From positions 3,038,001-3,102,000 of the forward strand of contig NZ_CP034433.1 in NCBI RefSeq assembly GCF_003952345.1: DNA of 64,000 bases. The letters run 5' to 3'. Of the stretch, positions 8,083-16,692 are shown piece by piece. The first letter of the stretch is position 1, and each line of letters opens with the position of its first letter. Position numbers and translations under genes: made by a program. The notes under the pieces are model-generated. The model was not told where the DNA came from. It made no database searches and worked only from the letters and a program-made list of their open reading frames with translations. This DNA comes from Iodobacter ciconiae. GTDB taxonomy: Bacteria; Pseudomonadota; Gammaproteobacteria; Burkholderiales; Chitinibacteraceae.

Positions 8083-8894
8083 TCAGCATTATTACGGCCA
8101 TCCATAATCAATTAGCGGTGAATCAATTATTTTGGGAAAATCTGCAGCGCTATACGCATCACCCCTTTGAGCTGATTATTATTGATAATGGTTCAAACGA
8201 TGGCAGTGCGGCGTTTTTTGATTCGGTGGGCGTAACGGTGATTCGCAATCACGCGAATTACGCCTATCCGCATAGCCAGAATCAGGGTATTGCCCAGTCA
8301 AAATATGACTGGCTCGCTTTTCTGAATAATGACATTATCGTATCCCCCCAATGGGACTTGAAGCTGATTGAATCGATGACGGCGAATGGCTTAGAGGTGG
8401 CTACGGTTTGCGGAATTGAGCAAATTGAAAATGCCCAGGAAACTAAAAAGCTGAAACACCGCTGGCAAAAAATTAAAAACATCCTTGGTTTATTTGGTTT
8501 TAATCGCACCACGCTCAGCTGGATGCATAAGCTGATGTACCGTAATTGGGAAGAGTTTTGCCTTGACCGGCAAATGCGATTTAAGCATCAGATTAAAGAA
8601 GGCTTTGTCGGTAATACCGTGATGATTGCCCGTAGTGCACTGGCCAAAATTGGTGAGTGGGATGAGCGCATTCAGGCTGCTGATTTCGATTTATATTTAC
8701 GCACTAAAAAGCGTGAGCGCGAGTTTGGCGATATGCGCGCGATGCATGTTTGCCTGGATGTATTTATCCACCACTATATTCGCCTGACGATGAAAGCAGG
8801 CTATCCGCCTTTTGCGGACAGAGAGCAGCTGATTGCTCTGGAAGACAAATGGCCGGAAGCAGAGCGGGCGCAATTAGCACAATTGAATAAATAG
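8079..8894 (+). CDS. Family 2 glycosyltransferase
   Basis: 271 residues; starts MISIITAIHNQLAVNQLFWE, followed by FELIIIDNGSNDGSAAFF and WLAFLNNDIIVSPQWD, where NND is the DxD-like metal site. The later WDERIQAADFDLYLRTK segment resembles the (E/Q)DxDL acceptor region of rhamnosyltransferase-like enzymes. It is the last gene of the 6020-8894 operon. Its likely job is adding a sugar to LPS core or O-antigen. The palindromic repeat copy C starts immediately after the stop. Confidence 0.8.
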   Translation: MISIITAIHNQLAVNQLFWENLQRYTHHPFELIIIDNGSNDGSAAFFDSVGVTVIRNHANYAYPHSQNQGIAQSKYDWLAFLNNDIIVSPQWDLKLIESMTANGLEVATVCGIEQIENAQETKKLKHRWQKIKNILGLFGFNRTTLSWMHKLMYRNWEEFCLDRQMRFKHQIKEGFVGNTVMIARSALAKIGEWDERIQAADFDLYLRTKKREREFGDMRAMHVCLDVFIHHYIRLTMKAGYPPFADREQLIALEDKWPEAERAQLAQLNK

Positions 8895-9042
8895 GGCTTA
8901 AAACCCAAATCTTAAACCACGGAGCACACAGAGAATACGGAGTTTCACGGAGAAAATCTTTAGGAGGTTTATATTTTTTTCACTCTCGTTTTTGCTTTTC
9001 TCCGTGTGCTCCGTGTTGAAGATTTATGGTTTGGATTGAGTT
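8895..9042. repeat. Palindromic intergenic repeat, copy C
   Basis: The left arm has AAACCCAAATCTTAAACCAC followed by CGGAG, CACAGAG, ACGGAG and CACGGAG units (8901-8954). The right arm (about 8990-9042) has TTTTCTCCGTGTGCTCCGTG and GATTTATGGTTTGG in complementary order. The centre is AT-rich. It starts one base after a stop codon and ends shortly before metX. Confidence 0.85.
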
Positions 9043-9069
9043 TGAGCTTTTTAAGACTTGGGAAAAACA

Positions 9070-10209
9070 ATGCAGCTACCTCGCAGCATTGGTTTAGTCT
9101 CCGCTCAAAAAGCGGTTTTTGACGAGCCAATTACTTTATCTTCCGGCACTATCCTGCCGTATTACGAGTTGGTGTATGAAACCTATGGCAAGTTAAACGC
9201 CGATGCTTCTAATGCCATCCTGGTTTGTCATGCCCTGTCGGGTAATCATCATGCAGCGGGCCGCTATAGTGTTGATGATAAAAATCCCGGTTGGTGGGAT
9301 ACGATGATAGGGCCGGGTAAGCCAATTGATACTGATAAATTCTTTGTTATTGGCTTAAATAATCTGGGTGGCTGCCATGGCTCAACCGGGCCTTCCTCTA
9401 TTAATCCGGCCACGGGCCAGCCTTATGGTTCGGCTTTTCCATTGGTATTGGTCAGAGATTGGGTTGAAACGCAAAAACGTTTAGCCGATCGTTTAGGTAT
9501 TACTCAATTTGCTGCGGTGATTGGTGGCAGCTTGGGTGGGATGCAGGCGCTGCGTTGGTCCATTACCCATCCGGAGCGAATTCGCCATTGCCTCGTCATT
9601 GCCTCTGCGCCCAAATTAACCGCGCAAAATATTGCCTTTAATGATGTGGCCCGTCAGGCTATTCTGACCGATCCGGATTTTCATGGCGGCGATTATTATC
9701 AGCACAATACCCTGCCGCGCCGTGGGCTGCGATTGGCTCGCATGCTGGGGCATATTACTTATTTAAGCGATGATGGTATGGGCGAGAAATTTGGCCGTCT
9801 ATTGCGCTCTGGTGAATATAAATACGGCTTTGAAGTGGAATTCGAAATTGAATCCTATTTGCGCTATCAAGGTGATAAATTTGCCGAAGTATTTGATGCC
9901 AATACTTATTTGTTAATGACTAAAGCGCTGGATTATTTTGATCCGGCCCGTCATTACAATAATGATTTAGTGGCGGCTTTAAGTGAAGCCAAGGCGCAAT
10001 TTCTGGTCGTTTCATTTACTACCGACTGGCGTTTTTCTCCTGCCCGCTCTAAAGAAATTGTAAAAGCATTATTGGCGGCTAAACGCCAGGTTTCTTATGC
10101 AGAAATTGAATCAGAACACGGCCATGATGCTTTCTTAATGGAAGACCCCCCTTATCACGCCATTATGCGCAACTATATGCAGCGGATTGCTAAGGAGATT
10201 GCCCAATGA
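9070..10209 (+). CDS. metX: Homoserine O-acyltransferase MetX
   Basis: Alpha/beta-hydrolase-fold enzyme that activates homoserine as its O-acyl ester, the committed step of methionine synthesis. 379 residues. The nucleophile elbow GGSLGG places the catalytic Ser at about residue 154; [10 protein letters not shown] supplies the aspartate and [10 protein letters not shown] the histidine. The family contains both acetyl- and succinyltransferases, and many proteobacterial MetX proteins use succinyl-CoA, so the acyl donor is left open. A TTG 12 bases upstream could extend the frame, but the ATG at 9070 gives the typical N-terminus. The stop overlaps metW by ATGA. Confidence 0.95.
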   Translation: MQLPRSIGLVSAQKAVFDEPITLSSGTILPYYELVYETYGKLNADASNAILVCHALSGNHHAAGRYSVDDKNPGWWDTMIGPGKPIDTDKFFVIGLNNLGGCHGSTGPSSINPATGQPYGSAFPLVLVRDWVETQKRLADRLGITQFAAVIGGSLGGMQALRWSITHPERIRHCLVIASAPKLTAQNIAFNDVARQAILTDPDFHGGDYYQHNTLPRRGLRLARMLGHITYLSDDGMGEKFGRLLRSGEYKYGFEVEFEIESYLRYQGDKFAEVFDANTYLLMTKALDYFDPARHYNNDLVAALSEAKAQFLVVSFTTDWRFSPARSKEIVKALLAAKRQVSYAEIESEHGHDAFLMEDPPYHAIMRNYMQRIAKEIAQ

Positions 10210-10802
10210 GCAAGCTAAAAACTTTACGTCCGGATTTGCAATATATTGCCGACTGGATTCCCCCTCAATCCAGAGTATTGGATTTAGGTTGTGGCGACGG
10301 TGAATTGCTGGCATGGCTGGCGGTACAAAAAGAAGTCAGTGGCTATGGTGTTGAAATTGATGTCAATGGCGTGGTGGGCTGCGTGGCTAACGGTGTGAAT
10401 GTGATTCAAAGTGATATGGAAAGTGGCTTATCGACTTTTGAAGACCATTCCTTTGATTATGTGGTGCTTTCCCTCACCATTCAGGCTATGCACAATATTG
10501 AAGGCATTTTGCAGGAAATGGTCAGGGTGGGTAAAACCGGCATCGTCACCTTTCCTAATTTTGGCTTCTGGGAAAACCGCTGGCAAATCCTAATGGGCAG
10601 AATGCCGGTATCGGAAACGATTCCATTCGAGTGGTATAACACGCCCAATATCCATTTTTGTACCGTGAATGATTTTGCTAAGTTATTGAATAAATCAGGT
10701 TTAAAGATTGATCATCAATTGGTATTGAATCAGGGTGAAAAAGTAGAGTTCTTACCTAATCTACTCGGCAGCTTGGCTTTGGTGCGGTTTAATAAAGTTT
10801 AA
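10206..10802 (+). CDS. metW: Methionine biosynthesis protein MetW
   Basis: 198-residue class I SAM-dependent-methyltransferase fold; motif I is [15 protein letters not shown] near residue 25 and the [13 protein letters not shown] strand follows. MetW is almost always coupled to metX, as here (ATGA overlap), and is thought to be needed for MetX function or its product; its direct reaction is not settled. Length and the sequence [15 protein letters not shown] are typical of the family. Repeat elements begin nine bases after the stop. Confidence 0.94.
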   Translation: MSKLKTLRPDLQYIADWIPPQSRVLDLGCGDGELLAWLAVQKEVSGYGVEIDVNGVVGCVANGVNVIQSDMESGLSTFEDHSFDYVVLSLTIQAMHNIEGILQEMVRVGKTGIVTFPNFGFWENRWQILMGRMPVSETIPFEWYNTPNIHFCTVNDFAKLLNKSGLKIDHQLVLNQGEKVEFLPNLLGSLALVRFNKV

Positions 10803-10810
10803 TCGTGATT

Positions 10811-10855
10811 TAAGCAAATCCAGATCTTGAAACACGGAGCTTCACGGAGAAAAAC
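10811..10855. repeat. Palindromic repeat, copy D (half element)
   Basis: Only the left arm is present: AAATCCAGATCTTGAAACAC, CGGAG, TTCACGGAGAAAA. No matching right arm follows, so this is a truncated copy of the family. It lies nine bases after the metW stop. Confidence 0.7.
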
Positions 10856-10930
10856 ATGACTCCAATTAAGTTGTTTCGTAGGTTTTAAGTATTTTAAAAC
10901 TTGTTTAATTAAAATTTGTATCGCAGTTAG

Positions 10931-11166
10931 TGGCACGGGGCTTAAATCTCCCCTTGAAACACGCCGGAGTGAGGAACAAGCGGGGCGGGGTTTCGGCGAG
11001 GATGTTTGAGCGAAGCGAGTCCCGCAGCCGCCGACTCGATTGTCCGCAGCGCAGGGGCCTTCGTGTTTCGTGGGGTGGCCTTCTTTCGCTTCCTTTCTTG
11101 GCTACACAAGAAAGGAAGGTCCAGCGGGACGCCCGCACCAAAATCATCGTGCCGAAGGCACTAAAA
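10931..11166 (+). repeat. 240-bp GC-rich intergenic repeat, copy 1
   Basis: Closely matches 21683-21920 in the same orientation. Shared landmarks in order are CACGCCG, GAGGAACAAGCGGGGCGGGG, GCCGACTCGATTGTCCGCAG, GGGGCCTTCGTGTTTCGTGG, a CTTTCTTG...CAAGAAAG hairpin (11092-11115) and GTGCCGAAGGCA. A short reading frame runs through it (10930-11175), but the conservation follows the DNA, including hairpins, rather than one frame. Similar strings are, from memory, widespread between genes of beta- and gammaproteobacteria. Confidence 0.8.
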
Positions 11167-11212
11167 AGACAATGAACTGTGCAACACCAGTTTCTAAACC
11201 CAAAGGCACTCA

Positions 11213-12199
11213 ATGACTATTCGTTTTGGGATTATCGGCACTGGTCATATCGCCAATCGCTTTGCTCAGGGTTTGGCTTATCTTGCCGGCGAGGCGCAGC
11301 TTGCTGCGGTGTGGAATCGCAATCAGGCTAAGGCCACGGCTTTTGCAGAGCAGTATGGCGGGCTAGTGCATCAAAGTGTGGATGATTTGCTCGCCAGCGA
11401 TATCGATGCGGTGTATATCGCCACGCCCCATACCAGCCATGCCCAGTACAGCATTGCGGCCATGCAGGCGGGTAAGGCGGTGCTGTGTGAAAAGCCTGCG
11501 GCCACCAGCCTTGCAGAGCTGGAACGTGTGCTGGACGTGGCGACGCAAACCGGCCAGTTGTTTATGGAGGCGATGAAGCCGGGGTTTTATCCACTGTATC
11601 AGGCGCTACGTGAGCACTTATTGGACGATCCGATCGGCCCGGTGGCTTTTGTGCGCTGTGGCTTTGCCAACCCTAATGTAGCATCAGATCATGCCGTGCT
11701 AAAGCCTGAAATGGCGGGTGGTGGCCTCTTGGATATCGGTATTTATGGCGCGTTTTTAGCGGTGGATTGGCTGGGCGGTGTGCAAAAGGTGCAGGCTTTG
11801 GGTCGGCTCAATGGCGGGGTGGATACTTTTGCCAGCATCAATAGCCAGCACAGCGGCGGCATCAGCCAGCTTTACTGCGGTCTGGATCTGGCCGGATCGG
11901 GTGAGGCGCTGCTGGCTGGCCCGGGTGGGCATGTGGTCTTGGATGAAAAATGGTGGAACCCGACTACGGCCACTATTTTTTATAAAGATGGTCGCAAAGT
12001 CAGGCTGGAAGTACTGCCTGTGGGTTCAGGCCTGCAATACGAAACGGCCCATTTTTGCCATTTACTGGCCACAGGCCAAAGTGAAAGCCCGCTCATGCCG
12101 TACGCTCACTCCAGAGCCATGATTGCCATGGTGGACGCGGCCAGAGCCGAGTTGGGCCTGGTCTATCCGTTTGAAGTAAGGGCAGTTAATAAATCGTAA
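11213..12199 (+). CDS. Gfo/Idh/MocA-family oxidoreductase
   Basis: 328 residues. The N-terminal Rossmann fold starts IRFGIIGTGHIANRFAQGL with the GxGxxA dinucleotide motif at residues 8-13; ATPHTSHAQYSIAAMQAGKAV and CEKPAATS (the catalytic-lysine EKP motif) follow at about 70-100. The C-terminal substrate domain is typical of dihydrodiol/sugar dehydrogenase-like members. Substrate cannot be assigned. The gene stands alone between repeat elements, with no partner gene that would point to a pathway. Confidence 0.85.
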   Translation: MTIRFGIIGTGHIANRFAQGLAYLAGEAQLAAVWNRNQAKATAFAEQYGGLVHQSVDDLLASDIDAVYIATPHTSHAQYSIAAMQAGKAVLCEKPAATSLAELERVLDVATQTGQLFMEAMKPGFYPLYQALREHLLDDPIGPVAFVRCGFANPNVASDHAVLKPEMAGGGLLDIGIYGAFLAVDWLGGVQKVQALGRLNGGVDTFASINSQHSGGISQLYCGLDLAGSGEALLAGPGGHVVLDEKWWNPTTATIFYKDGRKVRLEVLPVGSGLQYETAHFCHLLATGQSESPLMPYAHSRAMIAMVDAARAELGLVYPFEVRAVNKS

Positions 12200-12370
12200 T
12201 AAACCCAAATCTTGAACCACAGAGAGCGCAAAGAACACGGAGTTTCACGGAGAAAACCAATCTATTTCATTCTAAATTAGGAAGCTGAATCATCGTCATT
12301 CAGGTTTTCTTTTCTCCGTGGCTCTCTGTGTTCTCCTTAACTCCGTGTTTAAAGGTTTGGGTTTTTTTAG
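12200..12370. repeat. Palindromic intergenic repeat, copy E
   Basis: Longest clean copy. The left arm at 12201-12256 carries AAACCCAAATCTTGAACCAC, then CAGAG, ACACGGAG and CACGGAG units. The right arm at 12309-12368 mirrors it with CTCCGTGGCTCTCTGTG, CTCCGTG and GGTTTGGG. About 50 AT-rich bases form the centre. It starts directly after the stop of the upstream gene. Confidence 0.88.
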
Positions 12371-12400
12371 CTTCAATATTTTCTATTTTAGGATCGCATC

Positions 12401-13534
12401 ATGCTAAAAATTTCCAGCCAGTTTGATTCTGGCGCTATTGAAGTGGTCAGCCTTGCGGATGCCCAAAATATCCATTTGAAGATCCGCTGCGATAATGCTT
12501 CGCCATTTAGCCAGTGGTTTCATTTCCGTTTGCTTGGCGCTAAAGATCAGGACTGTGTGATTCATTTTGATAACGCAGCCAGCAGTGCTTACCCCGATGG
12601 CTGGTCTGATTACAATGCGGTGGCTAGCTACGACACCGAAAACTGGTTTCGTGTGGCCAGTGATTATGATGGCCAAACGCTGCGTATTCATCATCGCCCG
12701 GAACGCGAATCGGTTTTCTACGCTTATTTCGAGCCGTATTCGTGGGAGCGCCATATGCGCCTGATTGGTGAGGCGGTAGAGGCATCCCCCTTGTGCGAAT
12801 CAGTGCATCTGGGCAGCACCTTAGATGGGCGTGATATGGATTTGCTGCGCGTTGGCGTGGAAATGCCGGGCAAGAAAAACATCTGGATTACCGCGCGTCA
12901 GCATCCGGGTGAGTCGATGGCCGAATGGTTTGTTGAAGGTCTGCTTGAAACCCTGCTTGATCCGGAAAACAGCGTTGCGCGCGTGCTGCTGGAAAAAGCC
13001 GTGTTCTATATTGTGCCGAATATGAACCCGGATGGCAGTGTGCGCGGTAATTTGCGCACCAATGCGGCGGGTGCCAACTTGAACCGCGAATGGGCAACGC
13101 CAACGATGGAGCGTAGCCCGGAAGTGTTTCTGGTGCGCCAGATGATGCTGGAAACCGGCATCGATGCCTTCCTCGATGTGCACGGCGACGAAGCGATTCC
13201 GCATAATTTTGTAGCGGGTTGTGAAGACAATGCGTCTTTTTCTGCTCACCAAGCCAGCCTGCAAGCGGCTTTTAAAGCATCATGGCTGGCAACGTGCCCG
13301 GATTTTCAAACTGAATTTGGCTATGAAAAAGGCAAATTTGGCCCGGAAACACTGACCATTGCTACTAACTGGGTAGGCGATGCCTTTGATTGCCTGGCTT
13401 ACACCGTCGAAATGCCATTTAAAGACACGGCTAAACGCCCATTGCCGGAAGTAGGCTGGAACGGTGAGCGTAGCCGCCAGTTTGGCGCAAGCGTCTTGCT
13501 GCCGCTGCTGGCGGTTGTGGATCAGTTAAGGTAA
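12401..13534 (+). CDS. M14-family zinc carboxypeptidase (cytosolic-type)
   Basis: 377 residues without a signal peptide. The N-terminal beta domain (about 1-115) is typical of the cytosolic carboxypeptidase group. Zinc ligands are visible as HPGE (His168, Glu171) and DVHGDE (His261); the general-base glutamate is in TVEMPF (Glu337). MNPDG and GANLNREW, substrate-binding segments, are near 210-230. Bacterial relatives are metallopeptidases of poorly defined substrate; eukaryotic ones remove glutamates from tubulin. A 13-bp hairpin follows the stop and separates it from convergent ltaE. Confidence 0.9.
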   Translation: MLKISSQFDSGAIEVVSLADAQNIHLKIRCDNASPFSQWFHFRLLGAKDQDCVIHFDNAASSAYPDGWSDYNAVASYDTENWFRVASDYDGQTLRIHHRPERESVFYAYFEPYSWERHMRLIGEAVEASPLCESVHLGSTLDGRDMDLLRVGVEMPGKKNIWITARQHPGESMAEWFVEGLLETLLDPENSVARVLLEKAVFYIVPNMNPDGSVRGNLRTNAAGANLNREWATPTMERSPEVFLVRQMMLETGIDAFLDVHGDEAIPHNFVAGCEDNASFSAHQASLQAAFKASWLATCPDFQTEFGYEKGKFGPETLTIATNWVGDAFDCLAYTVEMPFKDTAKRPLPEVGWNGERSRQFGASVLLPLLAVVDQLR

Positions 13535-13538
13535 AAGC

Positions 13539-13566
13539 AGCATGGGCACGACATCGTGCCCATGCT
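13539..13566. terminator. Hairpin between convergent genes
   Basis: A 13-bp perfect stem (13539-13551 with 13554-13566, containing AGCATGGGCACGA) with a two-base loop lies between the convergent M14 peptidase and ltaE genes. There is no T run, so it may act as a bidirectional mRNA 3'-end hairpin. Confidence 0.5.
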
Positions 13567-13579
13567 TGGAGCTGAAGTT

Positions 13580-14611
13580 TTAAGCTGCAGCCAGCGCCGC
13601 TTTCATCGCGCTTATCACGGTATCAATCTCTTCCTTGCCAATCTGCCAGTGGCAAACAAAGCGCCATTGGCCGTCTTCCGTGCCATTCGATTTAATGCCG
13701 CATTCGCTAAGGTGGGCGAGTAGTTTGCCTTCGTCGATTTCTTTGCGGATTTCAAAAAACACCATATTGATTTGCAGCTGGTCGGTGCAAACGTGCACAT
13801 CAGGCAGGCTGGCCAGTTGCCCAGCCAGATACTGTGCATTTTGGTGGTCCTCACCCAGGCGCAGGGTCATTTCTGTCAGTGCCAGCATGGCAGGGGCTGC
13901 AAGTACGCCGGCTTGCCGCCATCCACCGCCTAAAAGCTTACGTTTTTTGCGTGCGGTGGCAATAAAAGCCGCATCTCCCGCCAGAATAGAGCCGATGGGG
14001 GCCGCTAAGCCTTTGGATAAGCAACACATTACGCTGTCTGTATATTGGGTGATCTGTTTTACATCGACTCCTAAGTGAGTGGCGGCGTTAAATACCCGCG
14101 CACCATCAAGGTGAACTTTCAGCCCTGCCGATTTGGCGGTTTCCCAGATTTCCTGCATGGCGGCGAGCGGCACAACCCGGCCGCTGGAATGGGCGTTTTC
14201 CATACAGATTAAACGTGTGCGCGGCAGGTGGATATCGCCTTCGGGGCGAATGCGGCGACGCACTTGCCCGGCATCCAGTACGCCATTTTGGGTGGGAACA
14301 GGGCGTAGGTTTACGCCGGCAATGACCGCTGCGCCGCCTACTTCGTGCCAGACAATATGGCTGTCTTCACCCAGTATTACTTCGTCGCCACGCTCGCAGT
14401 GGGTGAATAGCGCCAGCTGATTGCCAAAAGTGCCGCTTGGCACAAACAGTGCCGCTTCAAAGCCCAGTATGCTTGCCGCCAGGAGCTCAAGTTCATTGAC
14501 CGTGCTGTCGTCGCCATAGACATCATCGCCCACCACCGCATTCATCATGGCAGTTCGCATTGCCGGGGTAGGCTGGGTGACGGTATCACTGCGCAGGTCT
14601 ATCCATTGCAT
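13580..14611 (-). CDS. ltaE: Low-specificity L-threonine aldolase
   Basis: PLP-dependent fold type I enzyme that splits L-threonine or allo-threonine into glycine and acetaldehyde. 343 residues. MQWIDLRSDTVTQPTPAMR is the family N-terminus; VGDDVYGDDSTVNELE, HLDGARVFNAA and CLSKGLAAPIGS follow, the last holding the Schiff-base lysine (about residue 200). The open frame reaches 14722, but the family start is the ATG at 14611. Terminators or hairpins bound it on both sides, so it is monocistronic. Confidence 0.95.
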   Translation of the reverse strand: MQWIDLRSDTVTQPTPAMRTAMMNAVVGDDVYGDDSTVNELELLAASILGFEAALFVPSGTFGNQLALFTHCERGDEVILGEDSHIVWHEVGGAAVIAGVNLRPVPTQNGVLDAGQVRRRIRPEGDIHLPRTRLICMENAHSSGRVVPLAAMQEIWETAKSAGLKVHLDGARVFNAATHLGVDVKQITQYTDSVMCCLSKGLAAPIGSILAGDAAFIATARKKRKLLGGGWRQAGVLAAPAMLALTEMTLRLGEDHQNAQYLAGQLASLPDVHVCTDQLQINMVFFEIRKEIDEGKLLAHLSECGIKSNGTEDGQWRFVCHWQIGKEEIDTVISAMKAALAAA

Positions 14612-14654
14612 GTTTAAGGCTCCAAAAGGTGAAATGGCGCCGAAGGCGCTGTCT

Positions 14655-14697
14655 GTCCCTCTCTTCCATTTTGAGGGGAGGGCCAGGGGAGAGGGAC
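14655..14697. repeat. Hairpin repeat upstream of ltaE
   Basis: GTCCCTCTC at 14655-14663 pairs with GAGAGGGAC at 14689-14697 around a purine-rich loop (GAGGGGAGGGCCAGG). The sequence type (CCCTCTCC...GGCCAGGGGAGAGGG) is familiar from intergenic repeats of many proteobacteria. It lies in the ltaE leader or promoter region. Confidence 0.45.
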
Positions 14698-14773
14698 GCT
14701 TGCTGCTGCTTAGGGATTGCATCGCATGAATAATCTAATTTTGAGTATGCCCTGTTGTACCCGAACTCGGGAC

Positions 14774-14804
14774 GTAAAAATGCCCCGAATATAATCGGGG
14801 CATT
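14774..14804 (-). terminator. Terminator after dsbA
   Basis: AATGCCCCGA and TCGGGGCATT (14779-14804) form a strong stem, followed on the minus strand by a T-rich run. It lies 17 bases beyond the dsbA stop codon. Confidence 0.88.
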
Positions 14805-14820
14805 CTGGCAGCGAGCAGAT

Positions 14821-15471
14821 TTATTTCTTTTTAGCGGGTGCAGGTTTGTCTTTGGCCAGTAGCTCATTAATGACCTGGGTGATGCTGCCATCTTCTTTAT
14901 TAATCATGCCCGGGCTGGTTACGTATTTGCCATTGACCACAAACATTGGTACGCCATCAACTTGATAATCACGTGTCATTTGCGCCAGTTTATTCATACT
15001 GGCACTGCTGCTAAATGAATTGTATTGGGCTTTGAATTTTTCTACATCAATACCTTGTTTTTTAATCCATGCAAACAGGACATCTTCTTTACGTAATTCA
15101 ATTCGATCTTTTTGTATGGCGCTCATTACTGCAAGCTGCTGCTTGCCATCAAGGCCCATTGCCTGTAGAGCGATAAAGATTTTAGCGTGGCCTTCCATAT
15201 CGCTGCGGCCAGGCCATGCAACGTGCACCCGGCGGAAATTAACATTGGCCGGTAATTTACTTGCCCAGTCTTCAACATGAGGAGCAACAGTAAAGCAATG
15301 CGGGCAGCCATACCAGAAGAACTCAATGACTTCGCTTTTGCCAGCAATGGCAACTGCTTGTGGCTTAGCCATTTTCTTATATTCAACACCTTCACGGAGC
15401 TCTGCGTGGGCAAAGCTTGCTGCCAGAAGGGTCGTGCCGATGAGTAATCGTTTGAGCCAAGTATTTAACAT
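14821..15471 (-). CDS. dsbA: Thiol:disulfide interchange protein DsbA
   Basis: Periplasmic thioredoxin-fold oxidase that introduces disulfides into exported proteins. 216 residues. Signal peptide of about 23 residues (LLIGTTLLAASFAHA), then the active site CPHC at residues 56-59 and the cis-proline loop DGVPMFV near 160. The ATG at 15471 is chosen over a TTG two codons upstream because AGGA sits seven bases before it. The SPOR-domain gene lies 17 bases upstream, giving a two-gene operon that is common in betaproteobacteria. The lysine-rich tail (KDKPAPAKKK) is not unusual. Confidence 0.94.
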   Translation of the reverse strand: MLNTWLKRLLIGTTLLAASFAHAELREGVEYKKMAKPQAVAIAGKSEVIEFFWYGCPHCFTVAPHVEDWASKLPANVNFRRVHVAWPGRSDMEGHAKIFIALQAMGLDGKQQLAVMSAIQKDRIELRKEDVLFAWIKKQGIDVEKFKAQYNSFSSSASMNKLAQMTRDYQVDGVPMFVVNGKYVTSPGMINKEDGSITQVINELLAKDKPAPAKKK

Positions 15472-15488
15472 ACGCAAATCCTACTTTG

Positions 15489-16160
15489 TTATTTAACAAC
15501 GGCGCTATCTACGCCATTAGCTTTAAGTTGCGAGCGGGCATTATCCAGCTCATTGCCGGAATTAAATGGCCCTAGGCGAACACGATGCCAGATTCCTTTA
15601 CCGGGAATATCGCTGGTTTGAATTCTGGCTTCTATACCCAGTAAAGCGAGTTTGGCTTTAAGGTTATCCGCATCCTGCTCATTTTGGAATGAACCGACTT
15701 GCAAATACGCACCTTTGGGGGCTTCTACTTTAACTGGCGGGCTGGCTTCAGGTTTTTTAGGCTCGGCAGGCTTGCTTACTTCGGCAGCTTTTTTGTCTGC
15801 AAGTTCCGGTAGCATCTTATAAAAATCAAAGCGCTCGCCATTTTCTGTTGTGACAGCTGAAGCTGCCGGAGTAGGGCTAGGTGTAACGATGATGATGTCG
15901 TTTTTTCCACCGGGAGATAATACTTCCGGGGTTAGTGGTGCCTGGCCAACAGGAGCCGATGAAATGGCATCGGCTGGTGTGCTGCTGACTTTTCCTGCAA
16001 AAGGGTTGCCACTGCGGTTTAAAAATACTGCAACTGCTACGGCGACGGCCACACCACCAAATAAGCCAATCAGTAATCCTGTCAGCAGAGATCCTCCTCC
16101 GCTGCTTTTCGAGGCATTACTGGTATTGCTGCGGGGTGTTCTTTTCATGTCTCTGGACAT
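15489..16160 (-). CDS. SPOR-domain inner-membrane protein
   Basis: 223 residues. A short cytoplasmic N-terminus is followed by one transmembrane helix (about 24-47), a proline/lysine-rich linker (50-145) and a C-terminal SPOR domain (about 148-223: AYLQVGSFQNEQDADNL... and VRLGPFNSGNELDNARSQL). SPOR domains bind denuded glycan strands of septal peptidoglycan, so a septum-associated role is likely. It lies 17 bases upstream of dsbA and should be cotranscribed. The usual betaproteobacterial neighbour argS is absent here. ATG 16148 is an alternative start; neither has a strong ribosome site. Confidence 0.85.
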   Translation of the reverse strand: MSRDMKRTPRSNTSNASKSSGGGSLLTGLLIGLFGGVAVAVAVAVFLNRSGNPFAGKVSSTPADAISSAPVGQAPLTPEVLSPGGKNDIIIVTPSPTPAASAVTTENGERFDFYKMLPELADKKAAEVSKPAEPKKPEASPPVKVEAPKGAYLQVGSFQNEQDADNLKAKLALLGIEARIQTSDIPGKGIWHRVRLGPFNSGNELDNARSQLKANGVDSAVVK

Positions 16161-16692
16161 TGTATTAATCTCTGTGGCACTACTGTATTCGATAATGGTT
16201 TAAGTTGGGCATATTAGCAGCACACCGTATGTGTCAGTGGATGCTCTTTATATAATTGATTGCCTAACTGCTTCACAATTTTTACTTCAGAGGATACGTT
16301 TTAAAGGTAAATAAGAAATGATTAATATGCCTTTTAATATTGTTTAAATGATCAGGCATTTATTTTTTGTTATGACTAAATAAAAGCTGATTATGTGTTC
16401 TGCATGAATCGGTTCTTATTTCTGTAGCGGATTATACGGGCCTTTACTCTTTTGGAGCAGGCATCGTTCCTGGTTTTTTTATAAGGTATTCTGCGTTTTT
16501 ACAGCGTATTTTTATGCCTGTATAAGTAATAATCTACCTTGCCTGTAGTATAGGTTCTTTTCTTTGTCAAAATAGCAACAGGAAGCGCTTCTGGACCAAT
16601 TGCCCTGACATATTTATTTAGTGGAAAATTTACGTATTGTGGATGCAGGCAGATATAATTTGCCTTAAATCTAGATTCGATCAGGAAAAAAC
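16161..16692. other. 532-bp AT-rich gap, no gene recognised
   Basis: Divergent spacer between the SPOR gene and argH. It is markedly AT-rich, has stops in all frames, and presumably holds promoters for both sides. No RNA gene or clear operator was recognised; a 6-bp stem with a large loop at 16327-16359 before a T-rich run is too weak to call. Confidence 0.6.

Noticed and set aside
9058-9069. TTG start extending MetX by four residues
   Set aside because: The ATG at 9070 gives the usual MetX N-terminus and ATG is favoured over TTG without a strong ribosome site.
10930-11175. Small protein (RGLNLPLKHAGVRNKRGG...) in the first 240-bp repeat
   Set aside because: The second copy has a similar frame, but indels shift it after about 25 residues and conservation follows the DNA and hairpins, so it is treated as non-coding.
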